Origin: Scalesia atractyloides
Lineage: Eukaryota; Streptophyta; Magnoliopsida; Asterales; Asteraceae
Assembly (NCBI GenBank): GCA_947069175.1
Contig: CAMTDV010001633.1
Location: 57,332,102-57,396,101, forward strand
DNA: 64,000 nt
Direction: 5' to 3'
In this document: positions 1 through 10,943 of the stretch, in pieces
Layout: the number at the start of each line of letters is the position of its first letter
Numbering within the stretch: the first letter of the stretch is position 1
The notes under the pieces: generated by a model
Seen by the model: only the letters and a program-made list of their open reading frames with translations
Databases searched by the model: none
Told to the model about the DNA's origin: nothing
Program-made: the position numbers and the translations under genes

Positions 1-1052
1 CATTCCTTTATGTGCTCATACACTCTTTTGTCATCTTCTACCATTTCCATTTGCCACTTTCTTTGATTTGAGGCCAAAATAGATATAGCAGATGTTTCAG
101 ATGGTTTTGAAGTGTGTTGAGTTTGTTGAGCTGTGTCCTCTGCTGGATATTCTGGCTTCTTTGGTAATGATGGATCAGTTTTTCTTCTCTTTTCAAGTGA
201 TCTATATGTATCAGTTACCTTAACCTCTGTCCACCTCATAATTTAGTTCTTCGAACCATAATTAGCAGCAATCAATTCTTCCTTCATTCTTCTCAACTTT
301 AACTTCTTTTCAGGCATTTTCTTGTGTTTGTTCCAATCTGGAGGAGTTGGCTTTTTGAAAGGATCTTTCAGCATTTCTTGCATTCTTTGCACCTCTTCTT
401 CCAACTCTCTCACAGTCCAATCTTTAATTTTTGCCCTTGTTGCCTTGTACAACTTGTTTTCCAAGATGTGATTGATGTAATCTTCTTTCATGCTTTTATC
501 TTCTCTTTCTGACAGATGTTTGCTCAAATCTCTTGCATAATCTTCTATTCTTCTGACTTTGCTCAAGAGATATTGCCAATAATTTTGAATTACTCTGTCA
601 GACTTTCCATGGGTATCCCTTCTTGTGATATCCTCAGCTTGTTTGACTTTAAGCTTCTTGTATTCTTCTAAATTTTTAGGCTTGGGATAACCTTTCAGGG
701 ATGGAAATTCCATTTTATCAGGATCTTCTTCTGCAAAGAAGGATTTGATTTCTGGCTTGAGAGCTTGTAATTCTAGAGGGAATTGAGTACCAAGAGGCTT
801 TATAGAAACTTGAAAAGAAGGAGGTTTGACAACTGCTGTGGTGGATACAGGTTTTGAAGACACAAGTATAGGAGAAGGGATGATCTTGTCATCAAGTATA
901 ACATTTGTGATTTTTCTCCTTTTGAACTTGAGATCAGGTGATTGAGGTTGTGAAGTATTAGTGGTAGTTGGAAATATGAGTAGTGGTTGGATTAACATAT
1001 GTTCTAACCTCTGCTGTGTCAACAGATGTTGACACAACACGTGTTGTAACAT
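1..1052 (-). pseudogene. SIRE accessory ORF, C-terminal segment (partial, runs off window)
   Basis: The frame is open from about 1052 to a stop at 243, then continues in the same frame with no further stop to position 1. The product is lysine- and glutamate-rich and mostly helical-looking. It has a basic KFKRRK stretch near the start and charged segments such as MKEELIAANYGSKN before the stop. I see no signal peptide, membrane segment or catalytic motif. It lies downstream of RNase H, where SIRE elements carry their extra ORF (often called env-like), but nothing in this segment supports an envelope role. The overlap with the preceding segment at 958-1052 marks a frameshift between them. Function unknown. 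Confidence 0.6.
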
Positions 1053-1677
1053 CTATTGAGATTGGTGTATCAACTGTTTGTGAAGAAGAAGGTGTAAGTG
1101 TTTTTGAAGGATCAGAGGATATGGTTGGGACAGCAGTTGTCTTAGAAGGAGTGGATGTTGCTGTTGATTGCTTTGTTTTTCTAACAGGCATCTTCTTTGT
1201 TGAAGACCCAATATTTCCCTTCTCTTTTTGCAGGGCTATCTTTTTCTCCACCAAAGCTCTGCTCTCAACCATTACCCTTTTCTTTGTATTTTCCTTTTCC
1301 CTTGCAAAGATGTTTTCTGTTTCATCAATCTTTTTGGAACCATCTGGCTTAGGGATAACCACTGTTGGTCGTGCACCTTTTGAATCAAGCTTGAGCACTT
1401 CTTTCTTTAATGGTATCTCCCCTTTTTTGGCATCATCAGTGTTGACCAAGATCACTGTACAAGGAGAAGTACCAGTGCTTTGAAGGAGATGAGCCTTGAT
1501 TTCCTTTATATCTGCAGTTGTATCCATATACCTGGCATCAACCATGTTTCTAAGTTCTTGCATCTGATGCTTCTGTTGAAGATCAGCAAGATACTTTTGT
1601 TGTTGAAACAGAGGGTTTAAGGCTTGTTGTAGATCATCAGTGGATAGGACAGAGGAATGGCTCTTTGTACCTAACAA
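958..1677 (-). pseudogene. SIRE accessory ORF, middle segment with coiled coil and Ser/Thr-rich tail
   Basis: About 239 codons are open. The N-terminal third is glutamine-rich and reads like a coiled coil (for example QQQKYLADLQQKHQMQEL). A lysine-rich middle follows (residues roughly 90-160). The last 60 residues are rich in serine, threonine and proline. The preceding segment stops just upstream (TAG around 1678), so a stop or frameshift separates them. No membrane segment is visible. It is part of one long ancestral reading unit spanning 3371 to beyond position 1. Confidence 0.55.
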
Positions 1678-2582
1678 CTACTTTAGTAAATCCTTGATTT
1701 CATCCACAGAGCTTTCAATTTTGGTAACTCTCTCCATCAAATCCTGATATTTTAGATCATCACCTAATTTAATAGGATCATCTGAACTCCTACCAGAAAA
1801 GGTAGTTTTATCTATGTCATCATGAACAAGAGTCTCAACCTCTGTTTCAAACATAGATGCCCCTTGATCTTGGAACCGGGGACTTCCCACTGGATCAGAG
1901 GTTACCTTGGTAGCCTCAACAGTGGTTGCCTTCAAAAGAGTCTTATATATGTAACCACTGTCCAATTGAAAACTTGGTAGTTTAGCAATTGTAGTGGCTG
2001 CTCTTGTTGAACTATCACCAAGGATTACATGTAACCCAAGGGATGTATCCTCTTCAAATGCTGATGGGCTAGCAATGAGTACAGAAGCAGACCCAATCAC
2101 TTGTTGGAGTATATTCTCATTGATGGGTTGTTGAGAAGAACTGGTTAGTGTCTGTTCTAGGTCAATTGCATTCAACAAAGGCAATATTGTTGGTGGGAGT
2201 GACTTTGTTGGTGAAGGTTGAGGTGCGACATTGCCCTGGGAGAGGGGTTGTGGAAGATGGAACAAGTGGATCCAGAGCTTCACAATTTGGTGTCCCTGTG
2301 TTTACAACATTTTCCTTTTGTGAGGAAGAAGGAGGAGTTTCAAAGCCGGTGGGATATTCTAACAACTGCTGTGAAGAAGTAGCAGCAGTGTTTGCAAATG
2401 ATTTTTGTGTTATCACTGGCTTAACCTCTGGGATCTCATCTTCCAGAGGGCCCTTTTTGGGTTTGGTGGGTTTTCTGGAAATTTTTCTTGGTTTCTTTTT
2501 AGTTATTGCTGGTGTGGGTTTCAGGGCAATGGTTGCAAAGCCCCGATCACCAGGAGTAGTGGGCTCAGTGGCAGGAGGTTAA
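1678..2582 (-). pseudogene. SIRE accessory ORF, Lys/Pro-rich and low-complexity segment
   Basis: Two overlapping frames carry this part. From about 2582 to 2162 the translation is proline- and lysine-rich (KKKPRKISRKPTKPKKGP). From 2283 to 1678 another frame continues with a serine-rich stretch and a C-terminal helix ending KIESSVDEIKDLLK. The shift between frames lies in 2162-2283. A stop at 2583-2585 separates it from the more conserved N-terminal segment. Composition suggests a disordered, basic linker that could bind nucleic acid; that is inference. Confidence 0.5.
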
Positions 2583-2584
2583 GA

Positions 2585-3371
2585 TTAAACATTTTGTTCT
2601 TGTAAAGCTTGCTCAGCCTCCTCTACTTTTGTTTTGGAAACTTTATCTTGATTTGTTATTCTAGTAAAAGTTTCATGAGTTAGGCCGCTTGGATTTGTAA
2701 CAGCGCCTTGTTTAACATCAGCATCAGGTAACTGATTGTGAAGATAAACACTCATGATTCGTGGATGTATCAAAAAAGCTTTCCTTTTAACAATGGTATT
2801 AAAATTTGCCACAAGATCATTGAACAGTTCTTAGAAAAATTTAAATCTGATCCAATTAAAATAGCATAGCCCAGATACTGGATGTTCAGTGGTATTTCAT
2901 TAAAAGTTGTGGTCTTAGCTGATAGACATGATAAAAGAGTGTGAAAGAAAAATCTCATCTCAGCAGGATAATTGGGTTTGAAGATATTCATACCTTTAAG
3001 TTGCCCAATGTAACCTCTTTCCACATAGGATGTGCCATATCATTCAGTTCAAAAACTTGAGAAATCAATTGAGGGCTAATTTGCATCAGTGTTTTGCCCA
3101 CTTTTGATGTGATAGCATAAGGAACATCCTTTTGTGAATGAACCTTTGCGTTTGCCCAAAATTGACGTTGTGCATCTTGATAGATAGGGGCTTTGATGGT
3201 TAACATGTTCAAAATTTTTGATTCTTTCAAGATTTTTATCATTGAATGATATCTTGTGTTTGAATCAGTTTCTTCAAGAATTGTTGTATAGTTGCGAGGA
3301 GTTTTGATTATAAGCTTAAAAGGAGGTGGTTCTAGTTAAGATTTCGCTTTTGATTTAGCCTTGGGTGCCAT
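2585..3371 (-). pseudogene. SIRE accessory ORF, conserved N-terminal domain (frameshifted)
   Basis: Translation starts with MAPKAKSKAKS at 3371, meets an in-frame TAA, then stays open through LEPPPFKLIIKTPRNYTT. Frameshifts near 3010 and 2800 break the body, which nevertheless reads as a coherent globular domain including RFFFHTLLSCLSAKTTTFNE, IPLNIQYLGYAI and FLIHPRIMSVYLHNQLPD. I recognise this pattern as a domain frequent in predicted proteins of Asteraceae retroelements, but know no biochemical function for it. A related, more diverged copy sits at 35811-36720. The gap to the RNase H stop is about 440 bp. Confidence 0.6.
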
Positions 3372-3810
3372 GATTGAGAGAAAAAATGATTTGAGAATTT
3401 TGAATTTGATACGGCAAAGTGAACCTCTGTTCTAGATAAAACATGGTTTTTATAGGGTTTTGAAAAAGTGATGATGACATGTCATCTGATGCAACCCACT
3501 GACGAATAATGTCTGTCCACGTGTAACCTCTGATTGAAAATGAATGAAAGTTGTTTGGGTAAACACGTTTGAGAATATGAGCAGTGGATGTGAAGAGTGT
3601 TTTAACATTATCAGAGGATACACTTTGACAGTGGATATACTTTTCTAAACGACTAGTGTTTTGATGCTATCAGTGGTTTGAAACACACTTTAAGGATTTA
3701 TTGAAAATTTTCAATTTTAAACTATTTTTAAGGAAGAAATTTTCATTTTCTGAAAACATTTTTATGCTATTTACACATGGATCACCAGAAAAACTATTTT
3801 TAATCCATGT
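3372..3810 (-). other. Spacer between RNase H and accessory ORF, rich in CCTCTG/CCACTG motifs
   Basis: No ORF. On the plus strand the motifs CCTCTG/CAGAGG and CAGTGG/CCACTG recur several times between 3420 and 3680 (for example near 3424, 3498, 3522, 3583, 3612, 3630 and 3671). The same motifs recur in the LTR and elsewhere in the element. The spacer may hold the promoter or splice acceptor for the accessory ORF; that is inference. Confidence 0.45.
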
Positions 3811-5345
3811 TTAGCATTCCAATCCTAGAGTCAAGCTTTCAAAAGTAGATGTATCCAATGCTTTTGTTATCACATCTGCTAGCTGATCCTTAGTATGGAC
3901 ATGTTGTAAAGAAATCAAACCTTTTTCATAGCAATCCCTCACAAAGTGATGTCTGATGTCAATGTGTTTAGTTGTGGAGTGAGAGATAAGATTTTTGATG
4001 ATATTTTCTGCTGCTTGACTGTCAATTTTGAGAGGAGTCTTTAAAGCAATAATACCAAAATCCAAAAGTTGATTTTGAAGCCACAGGATTTGTGCAGTGC
4101 AACTTGCAGCAACAATGTATTCTGCCACAGCAGTGGATGTGGAAACTGCAACTTGCTTTTTACTTTGCCAAGACACTAGGCAATCACCTAGGAATTGGAC
4201 ACCTCCTGATGTGGACTTCCTTTTTGTTTTGCAACCAACAAAATCACTATATGAGTAACCTGAAAGCTCAACATTTCCATTAGCAGGATACCATATACCA
4301 AGTGAGGGAGTACCTTTTATGTACCTGAATATCCTTTTGACAGCAATAAGATCAGACATTCTAGGTAGTGACTGGGATCTGGCACAAACACTTGTTGCAA
4401 ACATGATGTCTGGCCTGGAAGCAGTTAGGTACAATAAAGACCCAATCATACTTCTATAAAGTGTTTGATCAACCAAGTCATCTTTATCTACAATAGTGAC
4501 CAGCTTTGAAGTTGCCATGGGTGTGCTGCAAGGTTTACAATCATCCATATCAAACTTTTTAAGTAGTTCTTGACATACTTATTTTGATGGAAAAAAGTGC
4601 CATTGTACATTTGTTTGACTTGTAAACCAAGGAAACATTGCAACTCACCCATTGCACTCATTTCAAACTCTACTGCCATGAGTTTTCTGAACTCTTCACA
4701 CATGGCAGTGCATGTGGATCCAAAAATGATGTCATCCACATAAATTTGGGCAAGCATCAAATCTTTTCATTTCCATTTTAAGAACAAGGTTTTATCAATT
4801 TTACCCCTTGAAAAACCTATGGATAAGAGAAAAGTGGATAGAGTTTCATACCAAGCTCTTGGTGCTTGTTTAAGACCATAAAGTGCTTTGTTTAACCTGT
4901 ACACATGATCAGGATGAAATGGATCTTCAAATCCAGGAGGTTGGCATACATACACTTCTTCCTTGATATTTCCATACAGGAATACACTTTTGATGTCCAT
5001 TTGAAACACTTTGATGTTGTGATTAGCAGCAAAAGCTAAGAACAGTCTGATGGCTTCTAACCTTGCCACAGGAGCAAAGGTTTCATCATAGTCAATGCCT
5101 TCTTCCTGTCTGTAGCCTTGAACCACGAGCATTGCTTTGTTCTTGACAACAATACCCCTTTCATCTGTTTTGTTCTTGAAGATCCACTTTGTGCCAATTG
5201 GACTTACATCCTTAGGCAGTGGTACAAGTTCCCAAACTTGTTGTCTTCTAAACTGAAGGAGCTCCTCTTGCATAGCTTCTACCCAACTGTTGTCTTTTAG
5301 TGCTTCCTGATACTTGACAGGTTGGATGAGTGATAGAAAACCAAC
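3811..5345 (-). pseudogene. SIRE pol: reverse transcriptase and RNase H
   Basis: The RT half (about 5273-4488) contains [49 protein letters not shown] and the catalytic box YVDDIIFGS, all typical of copia RT. The RNase H half (4548-3811) contains SRPDIMFATSVCARSQS, GYSYSDFVGCKTKRKSTSGG, AVAEYIVAASC and the closing TKHIDIRHHFVRD. Frameshifts near 4765 and 4520 split the reading frame into three pieces, so the catalytic residues survive but not a continuous protein. The RNase H stop at 3811 is followed by the spacer and accessory ORF. Confidence 0.88.
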
Positions 5346-5360
5346 AAAGAGGCAAATGTT

Positions 5361-6914
5361 TTAGGATTGGCTTCTTATGAGCACTCCCTCATTTATGTTG
5401 CCAATAACTTGATCCAATGGATGGATTTTGAGGAAGATCAAATCACCTTGATATGGGATTAGTGCATTTTGAGGTGAAGCTTGCAAATGTGTATCATCTG
5501 AGCTAACCTCTGTTGGTGAATTTGATGGTCCAGCCTCTGATTGGAATGGAGGTGGTGGTATGGGTGGTATAGTAGTGAATGTTTGTTGATTTTTATCCAG
5601 GTTTGATGGATTTTTATCAACAGTGTTTTGGTTTTGAGAGTAGGCAGAGGATTGAGAATTAAGCACTGTTGAACCAGTAGAGCTTTCACCATTGTTACTA
5701 ACATCTGCTCCTCTGCTTGAAGGACTGATCTTGAAATTTGGAAGAATGCAATCATATCCTTGCTCTTGTGGTGATGACTGTGATGTACATGCAGTGTTAG
5801 TCTTGACAGACACATCTTCAAATGTAAATTTATCTAGATCAAACAATTCAGCAGGATTTGTTGGGATTTTCAAAGATGAAAGTTCATTGAACTTCACATT
5901 CAGAGTGTCTTCAACACACTTGGTCCTAGAGTTAAACACTCTATAGGCTTTGGCAGTGGTTGAGTATACCAGAAAATAACCACAGTCAACTTTGGCTGCA
6001 AACTTTGAGATAGAATCTTTTAAGTTCAAAATGAAACAGGACAACTAAAAACTTTGAAATATGAGATCAGAGGTTTGATTTTGTAAAAACAATTCATAAG
6101 CAGTCTTTTGATGCCTGCGGGTAATCAAAACTCTGTTTTGAACATAACAAGCAGTGTTTACAGCCTCTGCCCAAAAAGACAAGGGTAAACCAGAGTCTGC
6201 TAGCATGGTTCTTGCAGATTCAACAAGAGTTATATTTTTTCCTTTCAACTACCCCATTTTGTTCTGGAGTTCTTGGGACACTAAATTGCCTAGTAATCCC
6301 TTTAGACTCGCAGAAGGCATCTAACTCCTTATTTCTAAACTTTGTCCCATTGTCACTCGTAAAGATTTTTACAGGAAGGCCATATTGCTTTTCAACTTGT
6401 TAGACAAAATTTTGCAATATACCAGCTGTTCATCTTTGGAGTGTAAAAAGAATGTCCATGTAAACCTTGAAAAATCATCTGCAATGACCAAACAAAATCT
6501 TTTCTTCATTAAGCTCATGATTTTTACAGGGCCAAACAAATCCATGTGCAGCAATTGCAAACACTGGGTTGTTTTGGACTCTTCAATTGACTTGTAAGAG
6601 CTTTTATGTTGTTTACCTTTTAAACAGGAAACACAATGCTCTTCACAAGTAAATTGCTTGTGTGGTAAACCTCTGACAAGACAATTTTTAGAGAGTGTGG
6701 TGATTGTTTTCAGATTTGTGTGCCCAAATCTTCTATTCCATAACTCTGTCTCTTTGCTTGAAGCAACTAAGAACAGGCATGCATTAGACATAGGGTTATC
6801 CTTCAACATATCAACCACATACACATTGCCACTACTATGAGCAACAAGTTGTGCTTTGCTCTCAGCAATAATCTGATCAATCTTTTTAACAACCTCTGTC
6901 CTACAATTTGACAT
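5361..6914 (-). pseudogene. SIRE pol: integrase (pre-integrase zinc domain, DDE core, C-terminal linker)
   Basis: From high to low coordinate: the HHCC pre-integrase domain (WNRRFGHTNLKTI, then CEEHCVSCLKGKQHK); the catalytic core with first Asp in LLHMDLFGPVK, second Asp in TSDNGTKF (around 6350) and the Glu in EQNGVVERK (around 6265). It continues with LPLSFWAEAVNTACY and a serine/proline-rich C-terminal linker (5361-6044) that includes FNSRTKCVEDTLNVKFNE. Frameshifts lie near 6380 and 6245 and a stop near 6045. Nicking and joining of cDNA is the family function; this copy is broken. Confidence 0.85.
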
Positions 6915-7210
6915 GTTTTCTTTGTAAAGAAGGACACATATCCTTTGTCACTCATTTGTGAAACACTCAGAAGATTGAATTTTAGATTGTCAATTAAGTT
7001 AACATTTTCAAATTTGAGATTCCCAGGCTAAACACATCCTGAACCCAACACCTTCCTTTTTGAATTGTTACCAAAGGATATATCACCCCCTCCATGAGCA
7101 AAAAAATCTTTGAGACGGGCTCTACATCCTGTCATGTGCCTGGAGCCTCCACTATCTACATACCATAGACTATCAAGGCAAGTAGAAGCTCCCTGCACAC
7201 AAGTAAACAA
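6915..7210 (-). pseudogene. SIRE pol: aspartic protease remnant
   Basis: The segment around 7028-7210 reads WYVDSGGSRHMTG, the copia aspartic-protease active site (usual form DSGCSRHMTG), so one conserved Cys is replaced by Gly while the catalytic D-S-G remains. A downstream part, LKFNLLSVSQMSDKGY, joins it to the pre-integrase domain through a stop at about 7028. The protease would process the Gag-Pol polyprotein. Confidence 0.75.
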
Positions 7211-8768
7211 TTAGTTTAGATGAGATTTGCCAGGATGGCTTTGGATGGGTTCACATATGTTCCACTCTCAAATCCAGGAATATGGTCAGTGGTTTAAGTT
7301 TGCCTTTGTATCCACTGTTGTGAACCATTTCCTGTCAGATGTTGGTAACCATGAGGATATCTATTCACTTTGGGCTTTGAAGGTTTTTTGTAACCTTCAT
7401 AGCTCATAGGAACCTTTTGATAAATTGGTTGACCATGTCCTCTTGGATAGCTGTTGGCATGTGGAGCATCTGTCACTTGTACCTCTCTGGGAACAGAGGT
7501 TTTGTTTAATGCTTTTGTGACAGATGTTTCAACAGGTTCAAAGGTCTGCTTAGATTTATCTCTAGCAGAGCTTGATCTTTCTTTCTCTAGAGCTTTTGCT
7601 TTGATCTCTTTTACCTTTTGATCATAGGTTTGAAGATAAACACACTCATGAGTTAGATGATTTGTTTTCCCACAGATAAAAGATTTTGAATCATTTGGGA
7701 TAACATGTGTTCTTTTTCTGTCATATGCTTTTAAAAGAAAAACAGTTTTTTAGATACATGGTTTCTTTTGTTGCAAAACTCACAAAACAGATGTTTGATC
7801 TTTTCCCTTTTCTTTCTATCAGATTTCTTACTGCTGGAAGATCTTTGATGGGAATGATTCTAGCCTTTGGTGTTTTAACACCTTCAATGGCTGAGAAGTC
7901 CATTGGCTTAAAATTTTCAAGAATATCACATTCATCTGATCATGTTGGTTTAAATTGGTATTTTTCAATTTCTGTAAAAGTTGAAGATCCTTCATGTTTT
8001 TTAAGAGAAATTTTCTTACCATTTTTACCAGTGATTTTTATCTCATTTCCAGCCAAATTTTTTGGAATTACTTCAACCTTTCCAGAATCAATTTTTGTAA
8101 CATTTTCAATGGCTTCTTCTTCAGTTTCAAAACCAATGCCAAATTTTATGTTACTCTTGATCTGTTTTTCTAGCATAATTTCAAAACCTTTTGAAGATTC
8201 TACCCATTTTTCACATGTGATTTAGGTATCTTCTAACTCCTTTTTGCAAACTTGGTATTTATCTACCATAGTTTGGAGTTGGTCCTTTGGTTATGCTAGC
8301 TTCATGCTTCAGGCTACTTATCTCAGAATCTTTTGAAAATAAGTTTGTTTTCAACTATTTGATAAGTTTTTCAAAATAAAGTTCATTTTCTAACATTTTG
8401 TTTCTAAGGTTTTCATTCACCTGTTTAATGTTAGCAAAAGCTATTATACATTTTTCTGAACAGAGATCCCTTAGGATCTGAGGTGATACCTTAGAAGCAG
8501 CCATGAGAGCAAAATCACAATCATCTTCACACACATCAGTATCCCATGGGTCAGATAGAGAGATCTTTTCTTTATCAACAGTGTTTTGATCAACCACTGA
8601 TGTAACCACTGCTTCATCACAGCTCTGAACTTCATCAGACTTTGACTCTTGTTCCACAGACTCTACACCTTCAACTATAGATTCTAAGGCCATTAAACAG
8701 ATATTTTCATTTTCAAAATCATTTTTAGTCATTAGAGCAAAGTTTTCATTAGATAGATCCTCAGGCAA
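7211..8768 (-). pseudogene. SIRE gag C-terminal extension with degenerate zinc knuckles
   Basis: From 8768 to 8355 an acidic frame is open (SDEVQSCDEAVV, CEDDCDFALMA) and ends in a leucine/asparagine heptad-like stretch (VNENLRNKMLENELYFEKL), a probable coiled coil. Further down are two damaged CCHC knuckles: one near 7770-7800 whose best frame reads CEFCNKRNHVSKK, and one near 7650-7685 reading ICGKTNHLTHEC with the first Cys lost. Several frameshifts break it. Long gag extensions of this type also occur in the two gag-only elements at 44240-47472 and 50244-53613. Confidence 0.6.
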
Positions 8769-10153
8769 ACTACTCCAATCAACAAAGCCTTGTGTAAAGA
8801 AGCTCTATTGGTTCCCTTCTGCCAGAGCAGTGGTTTGAGTAGTTTGTGTGACATGTGGAGCTTGTTGCACATGCACTTGAGGTGGTGCTTGAACATACTG
8901 AATATGTGGAGCAGGTGTTTGGATATAATGGACAGGGACATTAGTAGCAGGATGTGAAAAATGTGCAGTATGTTGCATTTGTGGTGCAGGGGTATAATGG
9001 GAATAATGAGCAGTGCTTTGAGGTCTAGGGCCTGGGTGAGTCACAAACTGTAGTTTGAGATCTGCATTCCCTGGCAAAATGTCCTAACCTATTACACTTA
9101 AAACATTTGATTTTGGATTTATCCAACCCCACTTTCAACCCCCCATGCAATCTTGGAAATTTCCTACCAGTCCTTTTTGTAAAATTTACTTGCTCTAACA
9201 CTCAATAGTGCCGGCTGATGTAAAATGTCCATTTCTTCCAAATCAGTGGGTTCAAAATGTTGTAAGTCATTCATTTCAAAGGACATATTGTCAGAGTTTT
9301 GGCTTTCCCCATTTGTAGCAAAAACAAAATTAGTGTGTAAGGATCAGAGGTGAAATTGTTTCCAGATGTTATATCAATATAATGATCATAACCTTGATCC
9401 TTCCCACTACCAGAACTCTCTTCATGACCATAAAGAGCAGTGTTACCCAAGGTATAGTCATCAGTTGTTTTCCCAGACTATTGTAACTTCTTTTTCTTAT
9501 TCAACTCTCTCTCATAAGTGAGAAGTCGACCATGAAGTTGAGTGAGGGTCATCTCTTTAAAACCAACGATGTTTGAGTAACGTAAGCTACAGTCTCCCAT
9601 TTTTCTGGTAATGATCTCAAAAAGCGACTATTGACAGTCGAATTCGTAAATTCTACATTAACCAGTTTCAATTCACTAATGAGACAACTAAAACGTTCGA
9701 ACTGATCTGTTAACGACTCACCTTTTACGTGACAAAACGTCTCATACTGTTGATTTAAAACTTCTCTATTATTCTCTGTCACCTCCTCAGTCCCACCGAA
9801 TTGTTCTTTTAGTGCATCCCATAACTCTTTTGCAATGTTGCAGTGGAGCAATCCAACATATATTTCGTTGGGTAGCGCGGAAGCAACGATGCTAAACGCT
9901 TTTGCATCCAACTCTATTTTCTGGAAGTCTTGCTCATAATAATTTTCGGGACTTTTTGGCACTTGAGTATTAGGATCCTCTATGCTGGGAACCAGGGAAT
10001 ATGTGGTCCATACACAACAGATCGCCAACAGCCGATGTTTTGCTAAGCCAGGATGTGACCCATCCGACGTTGCCATATAAAATATTCATTTCGTTTCAAC
10101 ATTGGTGGTTTAAACATGGATCCAATGTTGGAATCCTGTGTGTTTTGAGCCAT
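8769..10153 (-). pseudogene. SIRE gag: capsid-like domain and first CCHC zinc knuckle
   Basis: The best start is the ATG at 10153, giving MAQNTQDSNIGSMFKPPML and then EYFIWQRRM, which matches the copia Gag N-terminus. A frameshift near 10080 passes into the frame of 9549-10076, which holds the UBN2-like gag core (AKELWDALKEQFGG, GESLTDQFERFSCLISELK, RFLRSLPEKWETVAY). Another shift near 9550 continues as TQLHGRLLTYERELNKKK, then a stop. A CCHC knuckle, CFKCNRLGHFAREC, lies at about 9062-9105. A final shift leads into a His/Gln/Pro-rich tail at 8805-9077. Gag packages the element RNA. Confidence 0.8.
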
Positions 10154-10297
10154 TTCTGCTTTGAACATGGATCCAAGATTTGTGTTTTAAAAACTTTGAA
10201 CGTAAAACTCTGTATTCAAGTAATACTATCAAACTAATTAGCAGGGAGAGCTGATCTTTCAAATCAAATTGATATTAATCAAATTTTTATTGACCAA

Positions 10298-10309
10298 GCT
10301 CTGATACCA
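10298..10309 (-). other. Primer-binding site (tRNA-iMet type) of SIRE element
   Basis: The plus strand reads GCTCTGATACCA, the complement of TGGTATCAGAGC, the standard initiator-Met tRNA primer site of plant copia elements. It lies 2 nt inside the LTR end at 10312, which fixes the LTR boundary and the minus orientation. Confidence 0.9.
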
Positions 10310-10594
10310 ATTGTTAGGATCTGAGTTTGATTTACTTGTAGTTTTTGTTTTCAGAATGGAAATATGATTGAAGTTTTTTAAAGTAAATGTAGCGGAATAG
10401 AATGGAAAACTTTTACTACAAGTAAAGGTCGTTTGTTTTTATCATCATCATGCTTTCAAGTGTGTAAACTTTGCATGTGATTCACAAACTCCCCTCAGCC
10501 TATTGCAAATAAGTTGATAGTACAGAAAATGGAAGAAGATGATTGGCGTAAAGATACTTTTAAGAAGACAAGTATAACTGTTACATTTACACTA

Positions 10595-10603
10595 CTATTT
10601 ATA
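10595..10603 (-). promoter_or_regulatory. LTR TATA box
   Basis: TATAAATAG on the minus strand, in the middle of the LTR as expected for the U3/R boundary of a copia element. Confidence 0.55.
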
Positions 10604-10632
10604 CTAACTATCTAACCACTGAGCATCTTTGA

Positions 10633-10640
10633 TGACGTCA
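10633..10640. promoter_or_regulatory. TGACGTCA palindrome in SIRE U3
   Basis: A perfect 8-bp palindrome about 30 bp upstream of the LTR TATA box. TGACGTCA is the classic CRE-type bZIP core; binding here is inferred only. Confidence 0.4.
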
Positions 10641-10943
10641 GGGTTGATAGTGACATCTAACAATAACCTAACTAACTAGAAACACTGATCCCTAACATCT
10701 GTTAGTGCAAAAGCATTGTTACATTGGAATTAAAAACAAATAAGCTAAACTCTGATGACTAAGCACTGCTTCTTTTCTTCTGTCAGACCTTTGATAAATG
10801 TAGTAGATGTTGTGCAGGTATCAGACTTTAGAAGGTAGAGTTTAGGCGATCAGTGGTTCTAAGCACTGATAGAAGGACCAATCCGCGGATAGAGTATTTT
10901 GGCTTTATATCATCTGTTCCTTTGTACAAGTTCAATCCCAACA

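Larger units (their letters stand above)
1..10943 (-). mobile_element. SIRE-type Ty1/copia LTR retrotransposon, truncated by left window edge
   Basis: Reading on the minus strand the order is 5' LTR (10312-10943), primer site, gag with CCHC knuckle, protease, integrase, reverse transcriptase, RNase H and then a long extra ORF. The integrase-before-RT order is diagnostic of Ty1/copia. A large ORF after RNase H is the hallmark of the SIRE/Maximus lineage (established knowledge). The LTR ends are TGTTAGGAT and ATCCCAACA, a near-perfect terminal inverted pair. The 3' LTR lies beyond position 1, so the left target duplication cannot be seen; the five bases to the right are TTATT. Every ORF carries stops or frameshifts, so this copy cannot make its own proteins. 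The lineage call is fairly secure; autonomy is ruled out. Confidence 0.9.
10312..10943 (-). repeat. 5' LTR of SIRE element
   Basis: About 632 bp, bounded on the plus strand by TGTTAGGAT and ATCCCAACA. A TATA box (minus TATAAATAG, plus 10595-10603) lies centrally. Upstream of it in the element sense (10613-10900) are a perfect TGACGTCA palindrome at 10633-10640, the core of many bZIP sites, and several CCACTG, CACTGAT and ACATCTGTT motifs. The partner LTR is outside the window. Confidence 0.85.

Noticed and set aside
983..1483. Plus-strand open frame opposite the accessory ORF
   Set aside because: It is an antisense shadow of the longer minus-strand coding segment with matching composition.
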